In this document: one piece after another, positions 46,436 to 58,600 of the stretch
How positions within the stretch are numbered: the stretch's first letter is position 1
Layout: every line of letters starts with the position of its first letter
Source: Acanthornis magna
Taxonomy: Eukaryota; Chordata; Aves; Passeriformes; Acanthizidae
Assembly: GCA_036785705.1 (NCBI GenBank)
Contig: JAWUZG010000007.1
Span: 248,001 to 312,000 of the forward strand
DNA length: 64,000 nucleotides
Direction: 5' to 3'
Made by a program: the position numbers and the translations under genes
The notes under the pieces: generated by a model
What the model saw: the letters and a program-made list of their open reading frames with translations, nothing else
Told to the model about the DNA's origin: nothing
Databases searched by the model: none

Positions 46436-46671
46436 TCACCAGCCCAAAATCTTGGAGAGATTTTTCCCCACGTGTGGAGGCTGGCTGGCAGCATGCTTCT
46501 CCAGCTGGGAGCCCATCACCTTGTGCAGGGCCAAGGCAAGCTTGCTGACCACAGTGCGGACACTGGCACTTCGGACAGGCAGCGCCTTGGTCCCCAGGAA
46601 GGACCACAGCACGGGCAGGGCGTAGCGCTTGACCACTTCGGGGCTCCTGGCATAAACCCATTCCACAAGCA
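46436..46671 (-). CDS. Unit B exon 10 with stop codon
   Basis: 236 bp, acceptor TCCTGGCAG. Encodes a final set of helices, LVEWVYARSPEVVKRYALPV and SQLEKHAASQPPHVGKNLSK, and ends at a stop. The A copy has the same length and stop. Confidence 0.8.
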
Positions 46672-49600
46672 CTGCCAGGAGAGAGACACAAGATCCTTAA
46701 CCACCAAGCTTCATGCAAACAAGCACCTCCCTCTAGTTGAGCTTCTTGGGAGCCTCTCTAGCTAAGATCAGCAAAGTAACACAGAGAGCCCTGTGATCCA
46801 GAAACAGGCAAAACAGCTGATCATCTCTGCAAAAGAACCACCAACCCCTCAGGACTAATTTCTCCAAACAAAGCCTTCTACCTGTGGAAGACTTTGGACC
46901 TTTACTAAATCATTTCACAATCTCTTTCTGCATGAACAAGGACCAGAAGGTCAAATTGCCCTTTATTGCCATTTAGAAGTTATCCAAACCTGCACTCAAG
47001 ATGTTGAAATGCACCACAGAGAAACAACTGAGAGATCTCTACTGAAAGGGATGATTCCATTTTGGTGACCTTTCATGAAAAATGCCAACAGTCTAAACTG
47101 GCTCTTCCCTTTGCTCAGTGGCACACAGCAAAGGGCACTATTAGACCACACTTCTAAACTCCAGCCCACCTGAGACAACTGCTGCTTGCCAGTTTGATTA
47201 GAAACACCAGTCACCAGCTGGTGTCTTTGGCAGAATGCCTTTGTGGCTTCTAACAAACACCTCTTTCAAACCTCTGCATGTCTTACATAATCACCCAGAC
47301 CCCATTGCCATGGCATTTCAGCCTCTCCAAATGTTCATGGCATTTCCCCTCACAATGTTAATGGCGATTTCTCTTACAATCCGCACTGCAATAGGGGAAC
47401 AGAGAGGGAGAGAAAAATGCTGCACAGGGGACTGAAATTGAACCAAAACACAAGCATTCTCTCACATTCCCTCTGAAGCCAGCTCTCTGCTCAATTTCTG
47501 AACTGAACTCTATCAAACACAGACAAAAATTTACTACCAATACACTCCTTGCATGGCAGATTTGCCTGAGAGATCAAAACCTGAAATGGTCTGGAGACCA
47601 TTCTTCTTTTCTCTACTGGCAAAATGTCATGCAGTAGCCATTTATTATTCTCTGGTGGAAGAGCCTTCATTTTCCCTATGCTGTTGATCTGCCAGCAGTC
47701 ATCAACATTTAAACAACTCCTGAAAGTATCTAAAACCAATTCTGCTAAGCAGGAAAATGGTTATGGTTCCCATTTTTAAATGGGAGTTACTTTCAATTTA
47801 AATGCGATTCTAAATATCTGTCACTATGGAACTTGAGAAGAGAAAGGGCTGTCTGCTCCCACTAAATCTCTGAGAGAACATCTGCTCTTTCTAAAGTAGT
47901 CCTAATTTAGGTTGAAATACTTTCTTTGACAAAGAGGTTAAACTACCTGCAAAACTGAATTCTTTCTTCCTAGAGGTCTACTTTATTCAAATGCTCTTTA
48001 AAAGGCCTTTGACTTTGCCAATCACTGAACTTGCCCTTTTGAGACTCATAATGAAGACACAAAGTGTATTCAACCTTGCATTTAAAGATGCTGGCATAAT
48101 TTGCAGAGGATTGAGCCCTAATTAAAGCAAGGCTATAAATAAAGTAAGGCTAGAAAGAGTCTTCGCTACTATACATGGAGATTTTCATTTTTCCATTCCT
48201 TGCATATTGCTGACATAGCAAGCTCCTAGGAAGAATCCATTAGCAGCTGCATTTGGAGCATTTTGGACAGCGCTGACATAGCAAGAGACTGTTGGCACAT
48301 GCTGAAATGCTCAGTCCAATGCCACTTCTACAGCACAGGCTGGGAGCCTCAGCACTCTGCTTGTGCCCCTCTGTCCCCAAAAGCTGCCTTGCACAAAATC
48401 CGTGCCTCTAACATGTCTGTTGGGTTTTGACCTACACTGTGACCCTCAGGCACTGCAGGCTTCAGCCTCAAAATTTCCAAGAGCGAAACAAGACTTCTAT
48501 GAGAACAAAAAAAACTGATCCCCTCAAACAGCATTTGCCCCCATTTCCCCTCAAAGATCACAGAGATCCCTGAGCTTTTAGCCCCTCCCTTTCCTAGAGG
48601 CAGCTTCTGAGATGCCCCAGGGAGAGCTCAGCCCCGAGGCCCAGCACCGCCCCCATCCCAGATGCTGCACACCTCTGCAGCAGCCGGGGAAAACCTGCCT
48701 AGTACACCTTCCGTGGCTATTGGGCAGGAGGGACAAGCTCAGCACCTCCTGATTTGGAGGAGCTACTCTACTGTCTGGTCACATGCATTCCCTCTAAATA
48801 ATCCCTCACAAGACCTCTTGGCTTAGAAGGGGAAGCCATACCTGAGAGACGCTCCGTGACATCCAGCAGACCTTGGCCACTCAGCTGACTCCAGCGGTTG
48901 CTGAACTCTTTCAGCAGTGATACTTTATCTACAAGAGAAATATACCTTTGTGCTCACTCTTCTGAGCTCATAAAAGAAAGGACAGTGGGGAGGGGAAGGG
49001 CAGAGGCAACTGCGTTTTGGAAAAGAAAGGAAATTTCTGCCGGTTTTTGAATCCTTTTCTTCTTTCCTTCCAGCCTACTTGGCAGGATTTTAAGTTCCAA
49101 AAGAAAAGCTCTCCTTTCACATCTGTAAATCCAAAGTGCTCTGCTGTACCAGGAGCCATTTTAAACACTGAACATCAGGGACCTCAGGATTTCAATCCCA
49201 TGGAAGCAGTGAAAAGGTTTTGCATCCCACAGCTTTGCAGAAGTGATCTCCTCCTCCCCTATGGAAAAGGGGGAGAAGGCTCCAAAATTCACACATGCCT
49301 TCCCACTTTAAGGAGAAGCTCTTTGTAATCGTCGGGATACCTGTTGGGATCTATGGACAAGACTCCAAGTTACTCATGCAAGAGCTGAGGCATGTGCACA
49401 CAGAGTCTTGGAGCAATGGCTGACTTCAGCTATGAAGCTCAGGGCAGCAGTGGAGCAAGAGGATTTGCCTGCTCGTGTCACTCCAAGCTAGGAGCACTGC
49501 ACAATCCTTTGGAGTTCAGGAGGTTTCTTGCCATTTGCCACTGGATGTTGACTTGTAAAGGTGGACAGTTTTAAAGTACTTGGGAAGGTTTTGTACATGC

Positions 49601-52600
49601 CTTTGTCCAGTAGAGACTTCCTTCCCCTATTAAAGCTCTAGATGTTGACTTTTGCAATATTTGTGACTTGGTTGCTTGTTTGAATTCTTGCAAACAGCCA
49701 TAAAAATGGGCAGAACTCAAAAAATATATCCCACTTCACATGCTTGAACATATCTCTGCGTAAAGTCATTGTGATGAGAGGCAGAGGTGCCTTGCTCCTG
49801 TTCTGACATCTCTCCCCAGGGAAAATTGTTGGTGATCTCAGAGGTGGAGAGAGGGGAATGGCACAATGCTCCACACAAAACCCTGAAGCCATCTGTTTGC
49901 CACATCCTCAGTTAGCAGGATTCTGCAGCTTTTCCCAAGCCTTTACCCATGCTCCACAAGAAATGGCTACGGGCCAAGAGCAGTCGAGGTCTCACAGCCT
50001 TCTCCCCAGTTCACAAACAGCAAGAACTCCATACTTGGGACACAGCAAGGCACTGAGTCAGGCAATTGAAGGAGTCCACAGAGCAATGGAGGTGGAGAAA
50101 GTGTAAACTCCCCTTTAAGACCTGCCTCTTCAACACTCCATTTTTCAGGCATATTCACCCAGTGGGGCATTTGCAGAGCTGACATCAATCTGGGTGGCAA
50201 AGGAATTTACAGAAGCCCTTGGTTATGTAGTCATTTGCTATAGCCAACTTGCCCCATGCAAAACAGCTTGTGGAACAAGCCATCATTGACAGCTGGATTT
50301 ATACTTGTTTGTTCAAAAAAAAATGAACTTGGGGAATCAGAAGTTCCCCTTTGAAAAAAGAAGACAAAGAAGAAAGGTGGAAAGCAGACAGCTAATGCCT
50401 GTAATGTAGAGCCTTCAGGAGGCTGCTCTGCAGAAGCTCTGCTGGGCCAGTGTTCCTTCATGCCAACAGCAAAGCTATTCATTGGCAAAGACCAAGGGGG
50501 CCTAAGCAAGCTCCAAAAAGCCCTTTGTCTTGGAATTCTAGCAAAGCTGCAGTCCACGACTTACTCTTCAGCTCCTTCTCTGCCAAAGCACACAAGCAGC
50601 ACAGAGCCAAGGGCTCCTGGGACTTTTGGGAAAGGCTGATGCACATTCCAGCCTGTTGGGGGACTGGTGCCTAAGGACTGCACCTCCACACCTTCTGCTG
50701 GATGTCAGCTGGAGGTTTCCACAGACAACAACAGCTATCAAGGCACTCTTTGCTCTTTACACTCTGAGAGGCAGAGACACGGTTGAGGAGAGTCCATGTC
50801 AGGGGTCAGCCTTACCCAAGTGAGCAATGGATCCTTCCAGTGCTTTCACTGCTGCAGCATAAACCCCGGAGTCCGTTGAGTTGAGGTTGCTGGTTATTCC
50901 TTCCACTAAACGGATGATCACAGGGTTTAAGCCATCCTTTAGGATGCCTATCATCTCAGCCAGGACGTCCAGCGCCTGTTGCTTCACTCTCTTATGACTG
51001 TCGCCAAGCCTCAGGAGAAAATCATCAAAAATCTGTGAAGAAAACAAACAACATGAAAGCTGGATTAAAATATCCTTGTTTGAAGAAGGCATGTAGAAAT
51101 GAGCACTCTTGCTGTCACATCAGCACTTGCTTGCACAATTTCTCTGTCTTCCTGTAGCCTACTCACTGGAATGGTTGCACAACCTCATGCCAGTTGAAAG
51201 ATTTTCATGTCTTTTTGAGAGGTTTGGGTGGGGACAGAATAGTTCCTAAGGTGTTTCTCTCCACCTAGAAGTCACTAAATTCATCCCATTTCTTGATGCA
51301 AACCAGTATCTTTCATATAAAAGTATGGAACCAAATATTTTCAATGCCCATTTTTCGACACAGATGCCTCAGGTACTGAGGATAAGTATGATTTTGCTAA
51401 ACTATGGCCAGAGGAGGTCCAAGTTGTGTTTGGTGTGTCGTGGAGCCTGTGTCTGGAGAAGTGCAGGGCTCTGATCAACTCTGCCAGAATGCAGACCATT
51501 GATCTAATGAACAGGTAGACTTGTGAAATTTCATGTGCTGGACAGCACTCATTAGAGCAGGTTCAGTCCCTTGACAGCCACATTGTTAGGCAGCATTTTC
51601 TGGGAAAAGGGGAAAAGCAGCTTCTGGGAGGAGAAGGAAGAGATCTGTGTCCTTAGGCATTTTCCTCCTTTCCCAAAGAGCAAAAAGGCCCTCCAAGAAG
51701 GGTGAGCACAGGCTTGAGCAAGAGGAATAGGGATGAGGCTGGAAATGAGTAGCCAGAGTTGTGCCTGTGCAAGACCAGATGGAGGTTACGGAAGTATCCT
51801 TTTCCAAAATTTTGCTTTAAACCAACCCAGCCTGATACCTCTCTTCCCCATCCAAAGCCATGTTTTGTCTAGAGAAGAATTGCTACCCTTTCAGTGGCTG
51901 GATTCCCTTCACTTAACACAACTGGCAGTAGGAGACAGCGAAGTTACAGCAACAGAAAATTCAGTCATCATCGCGTGAACAGCATCAATAGGCACCGGCC
52001 AGACAAATACATACGGACGGAAAGAACTTGTCCTGAAGCCTGGAACTGAATTCAATTTTTCTGGGGAAGAGGGACCAGCCTGTCCCAAAGCGCCAGGATG
52101 CAGAGCCAAGACAGACTGAAGTAACTCTGCTGCTGCAGGCTTGGGAAAGGAGCCAAAGAAAAGGAGCAATGAAGATACCCCACATACTTGGACAATGTTA
52201 GTGGAGATGAGCCGGGGCTTGGTTTTGCACAGATGAAGGAGCAGTGCCAGTCCTTCCATCCGTGTCTGAAATTCCTTGGCTTGCAGGAGATTGGAAAGCA
52301 TCTGGAGCGGCTCTGTATCTTCCACAGCAGGAGGTAATGGGACCTGGACTTTTGGACGGTGTAGGTGGCGTCCATCCGAAATAGACTTCGCCCTGGAATA
52401 TAAAATCAAAGTAGAGCCTGTTGGTGATAATACCTTCAGTTCACTGGGAGCAAAACATCTTGAAGAGCATTCCTAATGATGTCATTTCAAACTAGAAAAT
52501 CCTGACCTGAAAAACAACATGGACCTCATGACAATCATTACTAGAGACAATCTGCAAGTAACAATTTGTTGCCACTGCTTCCTCAAGAAAAGCAAGGATG

Positions 52601-55600
52601 AGCTGCATGTCATTTCTCTTCAGATGGCTTCCCAGGTACACATGTCACACTGCTTCGTGCCGAAAGAGACACTACTTCCAAGTTTAAATGCCACATCATA
52701 TGGGAGGCATTGATAAGAAGTGTGTGTCTTCTAATAAGGAAACTCCTAAGTCTGCAGAAGTCTCTACACCAGGCATGAGCATCTGCAAAAGTAGCTCAGA
52801 TGCATCTGAACAGATGAATAGGGGCATATGTGAAGGATCCAGAAAATCAGCAGCAGAGATGGAAACAGAAGCCAGACATCCCAGCACTACGCTCATGTTA
52901 TTGCTTCCCTAGAGACTAGATCCACAGCTTCACAAACGCACTGGGAACAATTCTCTTGCATCAACGTGTCTCTTCCATGAGCATGGGATGATCCTAACTA
53001 TGCTACTGAGGCATGTGGTCACTTTCCTGCCACCACTGAGCATGACAGAGCTCAATGAATCCCCTCTGGTATCACAGGAGAACAGGCACAAGAAGCTCTG
53101 CCACTGGCATGGAGAGACAGCAAGGACCAAATTGCTCTCTTAAAGGCTGATTGCAGCACAGGGGCAAATACACCAACCATGCTGTCCATCAACCAAACAG
53201 TAGGAAGGACAGGAATATCAAGACAAAAAGTCCACCTTGAGACACCTGTTGACCAAAGCTGCTCAGCAATTGACTTGCTACTTACTACTCCAACTTGCTA
53301 CTATTTCAGGGGCAGAAAACCATGATTCAGCCAGCCCAAAGCACATGCATGGCAAGTGCTATTTTGGGCAATGGCTTCTTGCTTCTACACTGCGACTTCT
53401 CATCAAAACACCCATCGGAAAAAGACTCCACTCAGATGCAAACAAAACCTGATTGAATGGATTTGTCCCAAGTCAGGCAGCAGAGACAGGGCCCTCTCAT
53501 AGCCTCCACAACACTGGCCTTGCCACTGCATGGCATCTTCTGAGCTGCAACCAATGGGTGTCTTTTTATTGCCTCCTTTTTGTGGAAAGCCCTCCAGAGA
53601 AGTTGTTTCCAGCACAATGTAGACGTCGACATTTTTTATCATACAGCATTTGTAGGGAAAGGAAATAATCTCTGGCACAGGTCATCTCCACCAGCAAGAT
53701 TTTCCTGAGGAAGACACTTGGAAAGCTTGTCCTAGGCTTTGACACAGTTAACGAAATTGCTCAGTACCGTTCATGAGAAGGCAATGTGGCCTGGGGCTTC
53801 ATCGAGCCATCGTTCCTCTTCTTCACAGGGGTCTTGACAGATGGCCGTTCACCTTTCTGCTTTTCCATCCCCTACACAGACACAAAGAAACCCCATGAAT
53901 CTTTAGAAGATAAAATGGAAAATGACCTGTTGAAAACACAAGTTAGAACCATGATCACTGCTACCAAGGCTTAGGGAAACATTTCCTAACTTACAGAAGG
54001 AAACAGGCCAGAGATTCAGTGATGTCAACTCTTGCTTTTCCACAACCCAAGGCAGGTTATGGGTGCTACCATACTGAGCAGCACTATGAAATCCCACATT
54101 CATTACTCTTCAGCGCAAATAGAGGGAATAATGCAAACTGGTAGGGAACAAGCCTGCTTTAAGGAAGCAGCAGAAAACTTTGGACTCTTTGGAGAATGGC
54201 CCGTTGTGTTGGAAGTTGATTTGGTTCAACACTCATTCTCCCTGCTCCTGCAAAAAGGCACATTTCTCTCTACGATGTAGATGAAAAGGAATACAAAAGC
54301 CCCAAAACAAACAGATGATTTTCCACTGGATGCTGCTGAATTCACCAAGCTCCTTCTAGCTCCACAGAGCAAGAGAACAGCGCAGTATTCCCAGAAGACA
54401 AACAATCCTTGGAGTAATAAGGATTGCCTTGGACATTTTTTGTAGATTTGGAAATTTTCTTGGCACTGTTACTTCCTGGGTCTTTTGCAAAGACACTGTC
54501 GTCTGCAGAAGCACTGTTCTCCACTTAATTGCTTTACTGAGGGCAGAGTAGTGATACTGGGGTGTGGGGGGGAGTTATGCCGAAATGTAAACCCATTTTC
54601 TCCACTCTCCCTTTCCCCTTTGTGGCCAATATTCAAAAGATTCCACCCCCCACTTTTTTCCTAATAATAATAATTCCTTTGCTATCTGCAGATGAACAGG
54701 CTGAGGATCGACAGTTCATTCCCAGGAGCCAAATAATTCAGCAGAAGAAGGAGATAAATAATGAATAGATATGTTTCATCTCATATTAGCAGTGGCAATA
54801 GTTGCACAAAGGAGACATTTTGGCTGCTGCCAAGCACTTACTTGCTTCTTAATTCTTCTCAGAATATCTTCCAGGTCATGTGGGGAAACAGATTGCTCCA
54901 AAAGCTTCTTGAATTTTGGATGACTCAGCAACATTTTCACCATCTCCTGTCCATAATGCCTAACCCAGGAAAAAAAGAAAGAAAGAAAGATTGAAAGAAA
55001 GTGAGAGAGAGAGATAAAAGTGAGGAAGAGTGTCAAGCAAAGAAGCTGATGCCTTCAACTCAGCAGGTGCAATAGTGGCATGAGAAGTCATTAGCTACTC
55101 AGCAAAGAGAGACATTTACCTCCCCCTGTCACTGCACAGTGCTGTCAGCTGAACACAAGAGACAAGAGGAGAACATGGGGCAACAGAAAAACTCCGTTTC
55201 ACTCTGAAACCGTGAGTGTGCTTCTGGGGCATCGAAGCCTCCCAGGGAACAAGCAGAGTGCATCTGCTTTGTTTTCAGAGTTTATCAGCAGTGTCTTGCT
55301 GCCATTGCACAATAATTTGCCTTTCTTTAACTGGCAGGGAAGCCAGGACAAAACACCTCACCCTTGCTATTGATTATGCCATCCTAGATGTATGCCCAGG
55401 GGCAGCTAGTTACTCCTGTCTTCTTGGCATCTCTTCTTGGGAATTTAATCATCCAAGTCAGGGCATTTTGGGGCTTTGGCTTGATTTTGCCACCAGGAAA
55501 CCACAACTTTCTTCAAGAAGAATTTTACAGGTCATTCAGCCACCAATATCAGCAAGATAGAAATCTGCAGGTGAGGTTTGGAAAGACTGACTACATTGGC

Positions 55601-58600
55601 TAAAGACCCCTGGAATATTTCTACGAAAGCCTTAGCTTTAGGAGAAATGGATGTTTAGGATCCTTCAGTGATGAACAGTGGCCAACATTTTGGCTTGGTG
55701 TTTGAGCAGAACTGTTTGACTGCCTAATCGGAGCTCTTTTGATCTCACTAAAGAATCATTCAAGTCACAGGAAGGTGGCAATGGTCCTTCTTGCTGGACA
55801 ACCTCAGGTTACCCAGTACAGTCATTTCCCCAGACAAGCCAGGGCAGTGGTCACAGCACCAAGCCTGACAGAGCTCAAGAAGCATTTGGACAATGCTCTT
55901 GGGCACATGGAGTGACACTTGGGGTGTCCTGCACATGGCCAGGAGCTGGACTCCATGATCCTGATGGATCCCTTCCAGCTCAGCGTATTCCATGACTCTA
56001 TCAATCTTATCCACACAGTGATGGAACTTAACGTTTACTTTAACTTCAGTTCTTCTGTGCTTTTACCCTTTATAGCCAGGCATCAAAGAGTTTTCCTATT
56101 TTATGAGGTGAAATGAAGATCAGTACCTTGTGTCCTTGTGACAGTCCTGAGCAAGAGTCCCTGCCACGTGCGCCAGCCTTTCAGCCCTGGCTGTGCCTGC
56201 GAGCTTGGCCACTCCAATTTTCTCCAGCACGGGCAGCAGGAGTTCGGCCGCACACTTCCGCACCTGGACATAGCGGCTCCTGGGAAGAAGAGAGCCAACA
56301 CTGAGCCACAGGGACAAGGAGGGACAGCAGCGCAGGCCATGGCCACAGCATGCTCCCTGTCATTGCTGGCCAAAGGAGGCCTGCGTCTCCCTGAACTTGG
56401 GACACCTGCAGATGCTTCTGTCCTGAGATAAACACAAAGTTAGCATTGGACAGAACGAGTGCCTGCAAGGAAGAGGGAGGAATTCAGTCTCCCTGCACTA
56501 TCTGATGCTCAATTTCTTTCCCAAATCTTACTCTGAGAAGGATTAAAGAAATTGATTAAAAATGAATTATTTCGAAACTAAAAACTACTCATGCTGACCC
56601 ATCAGAGGACACCCATGACACAGAGCTGCAGCAGCATGGAGGCTATTTCCACCCATTTATCCCCAAATCTGCAGACCCTTGGAATAAAGCAAATGCAGGG
56701 ATAAAACTCTGTGGGGCATGAAGTTGCAGAATATCCAGCAAGGAGGCCCATTTCTTCTGTGAGGCTTGGCAAGAGAGACATTTGAATGTTTAATCTTTTC
56801 CAAAGCTGAGGAAAGGGTGGCAGTCACTTTAGCCAGGCTGTCCTGCTCTCGAGAGTGTCTCTTGGGAACTATCAGGCCCAGCACCAACACTTCAGGCAGC
56901 ATTTGGTTCAGCTGTCCCATGGCTGTCAGCCTGTGAAGCCTAACATGAAATATCAGTTGGAAGAGAAAGTAGAGCTCTAAGGCCAGCACAGTCATACAAG
57001 ACTCCTCTTGGCAGCAGCTGCACCTGCTGTGCAGGCTGTGCCACACGCAACACATGGCCCCCCATGTGCTCCATGCCCCAGCAAGTAGCCTCCCTATTTC
57101 TCAAGTCCATGGCAGAATGATGATGCATGGTTTTTTTCACGGCCTCTGTGGTTAGTGCTGTGAAATATCAGAGAGCGCTCACAGCTGCAATTGCAATTGT
57201 CCCTCTTCCCACAAAACCACAAGGCTCTATCCTTAGCCTTTGCAGGCACTTTCACTTCCCCAGCATTCACCACATCTAGGCAACTCTGGCAGACTGGGAG
57301 AACTCCAGGAAGCAGCAGGCAGCTGTGTCAGAGGAGGTTTAGGTTATCAGGATATCTGGAAAACTTTTTTCACCCAGAGGGTGGTTGGGCGCTGGAACAG
57401 GCTCCCCAGAGCAGTGGCCACAGCACCAAGCCTGACAGTGCTCAAGAAGCATTTGGACAATGCTCTCAAGCACTTGCTGTGACTCTTGGGCTGTTCTGTG
57501 CAAGGCCAGGAGCTGGACTTGATGATCCAGATGGGCCCCTTCCAACCCAGCACATACCACAGGTCTATGCTTCTCTCAGCTAATAGGCTGCAGGAGGGCA
57601 GAAGTAGGTGACAAGAGGAAAGAAGTGAGCTTGATTGGACAATCAAGTCACTGAGTTGACAGAAGATGCAGCATACAAGACCCTTCCCTCCCACCATTCC
57701 CACTCTCTCTCTCCTCCCTTCCCCCATGCACACAATAGAAGGTGAAGAATATCACTAAGAGAAGAAGCAGAACCTACTGGACTCCACTGTCCATGAGAGC
57801 AGTCATTGCTCGTGCTGGAGTCACGTTCTCCACCATGATGCCCAAGGTCTCAGTCGCTATTTTTTGAATGAACTCTGGGGAGTTCCACACCATCTGAAGA
57901 AGGACCCGAGCAACTTCATCCACCTCTGAGTCCATGTCCTTCTTCAAGGCCACAAAGAGCTCTCCCAGAGTCATGATTGCCTGCTGAGACACCTTGGAGC
58001 GCAGGTTGGTCACCTGAGGAAATCATGAGGGGAAACATAAGAATCACCTTGAAAGGAAAGCAGTTGCCCTTAGGGAAAAGTCCCAGGAAACAACAACACT
58101 TCTCGCTGTGGCCAGAGCACCATAAAAGTACAGTAGAAGCACAAGTGCACATGCACACAAAGGCAGACATTTGGACTGTGGCAAATAACATAATTAGTGT
58201 CTCTGTTTCTGCATTTGCACATTGCCTTATAATGGCCCCTCACTCAAAGACGAGTGTGTCAGATGCCCGACCTACCAGGAAATACAGCTACATGTACACA
58301 CAGATCCTATAGATCACTGACAGGCATTAGAAATACAAGGTCTGGAAACAGAAATTAAGGCAGTCCCTGAGCACACATGGAGATAAACAAGCACATATCT
58401 ACTCCACACACCGTGTATCAAGTACGGGGGACAACTCAGCACAATGTTCTTACCTCGTCGGTAACTGCCAAGCAAACCTCTCGAAGTCGACTGAGAAGGA
58501 CTTCTGAATGGGACTCAGACAGCTGTTTGATGCTGAAGAGTCCCTTCTCCTTCAGCTCCCTGAAAGGCAAGTGCCAAAAGCATTGCTTTTTCTCTCCACC

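Larger units (their letters stand above)
45835..57321. repeat. Segmental duplication, unit B (right copy)
   Basis: The longer copy of the duplication shared with 34265-43470. Its homology ends at a CR1 insertion (from about 57322). Segments 52393-54005 and about 55548-56229 have no counterpart in A. Confidence 0.95.

Noticed and set aside
53403..53678. 91-codon minus-strand frame in the B-specific 1.6 kb
   Set aside because: No counterpart in unit A and no splice-flanked exon. The supported exon there is 53768-53871.
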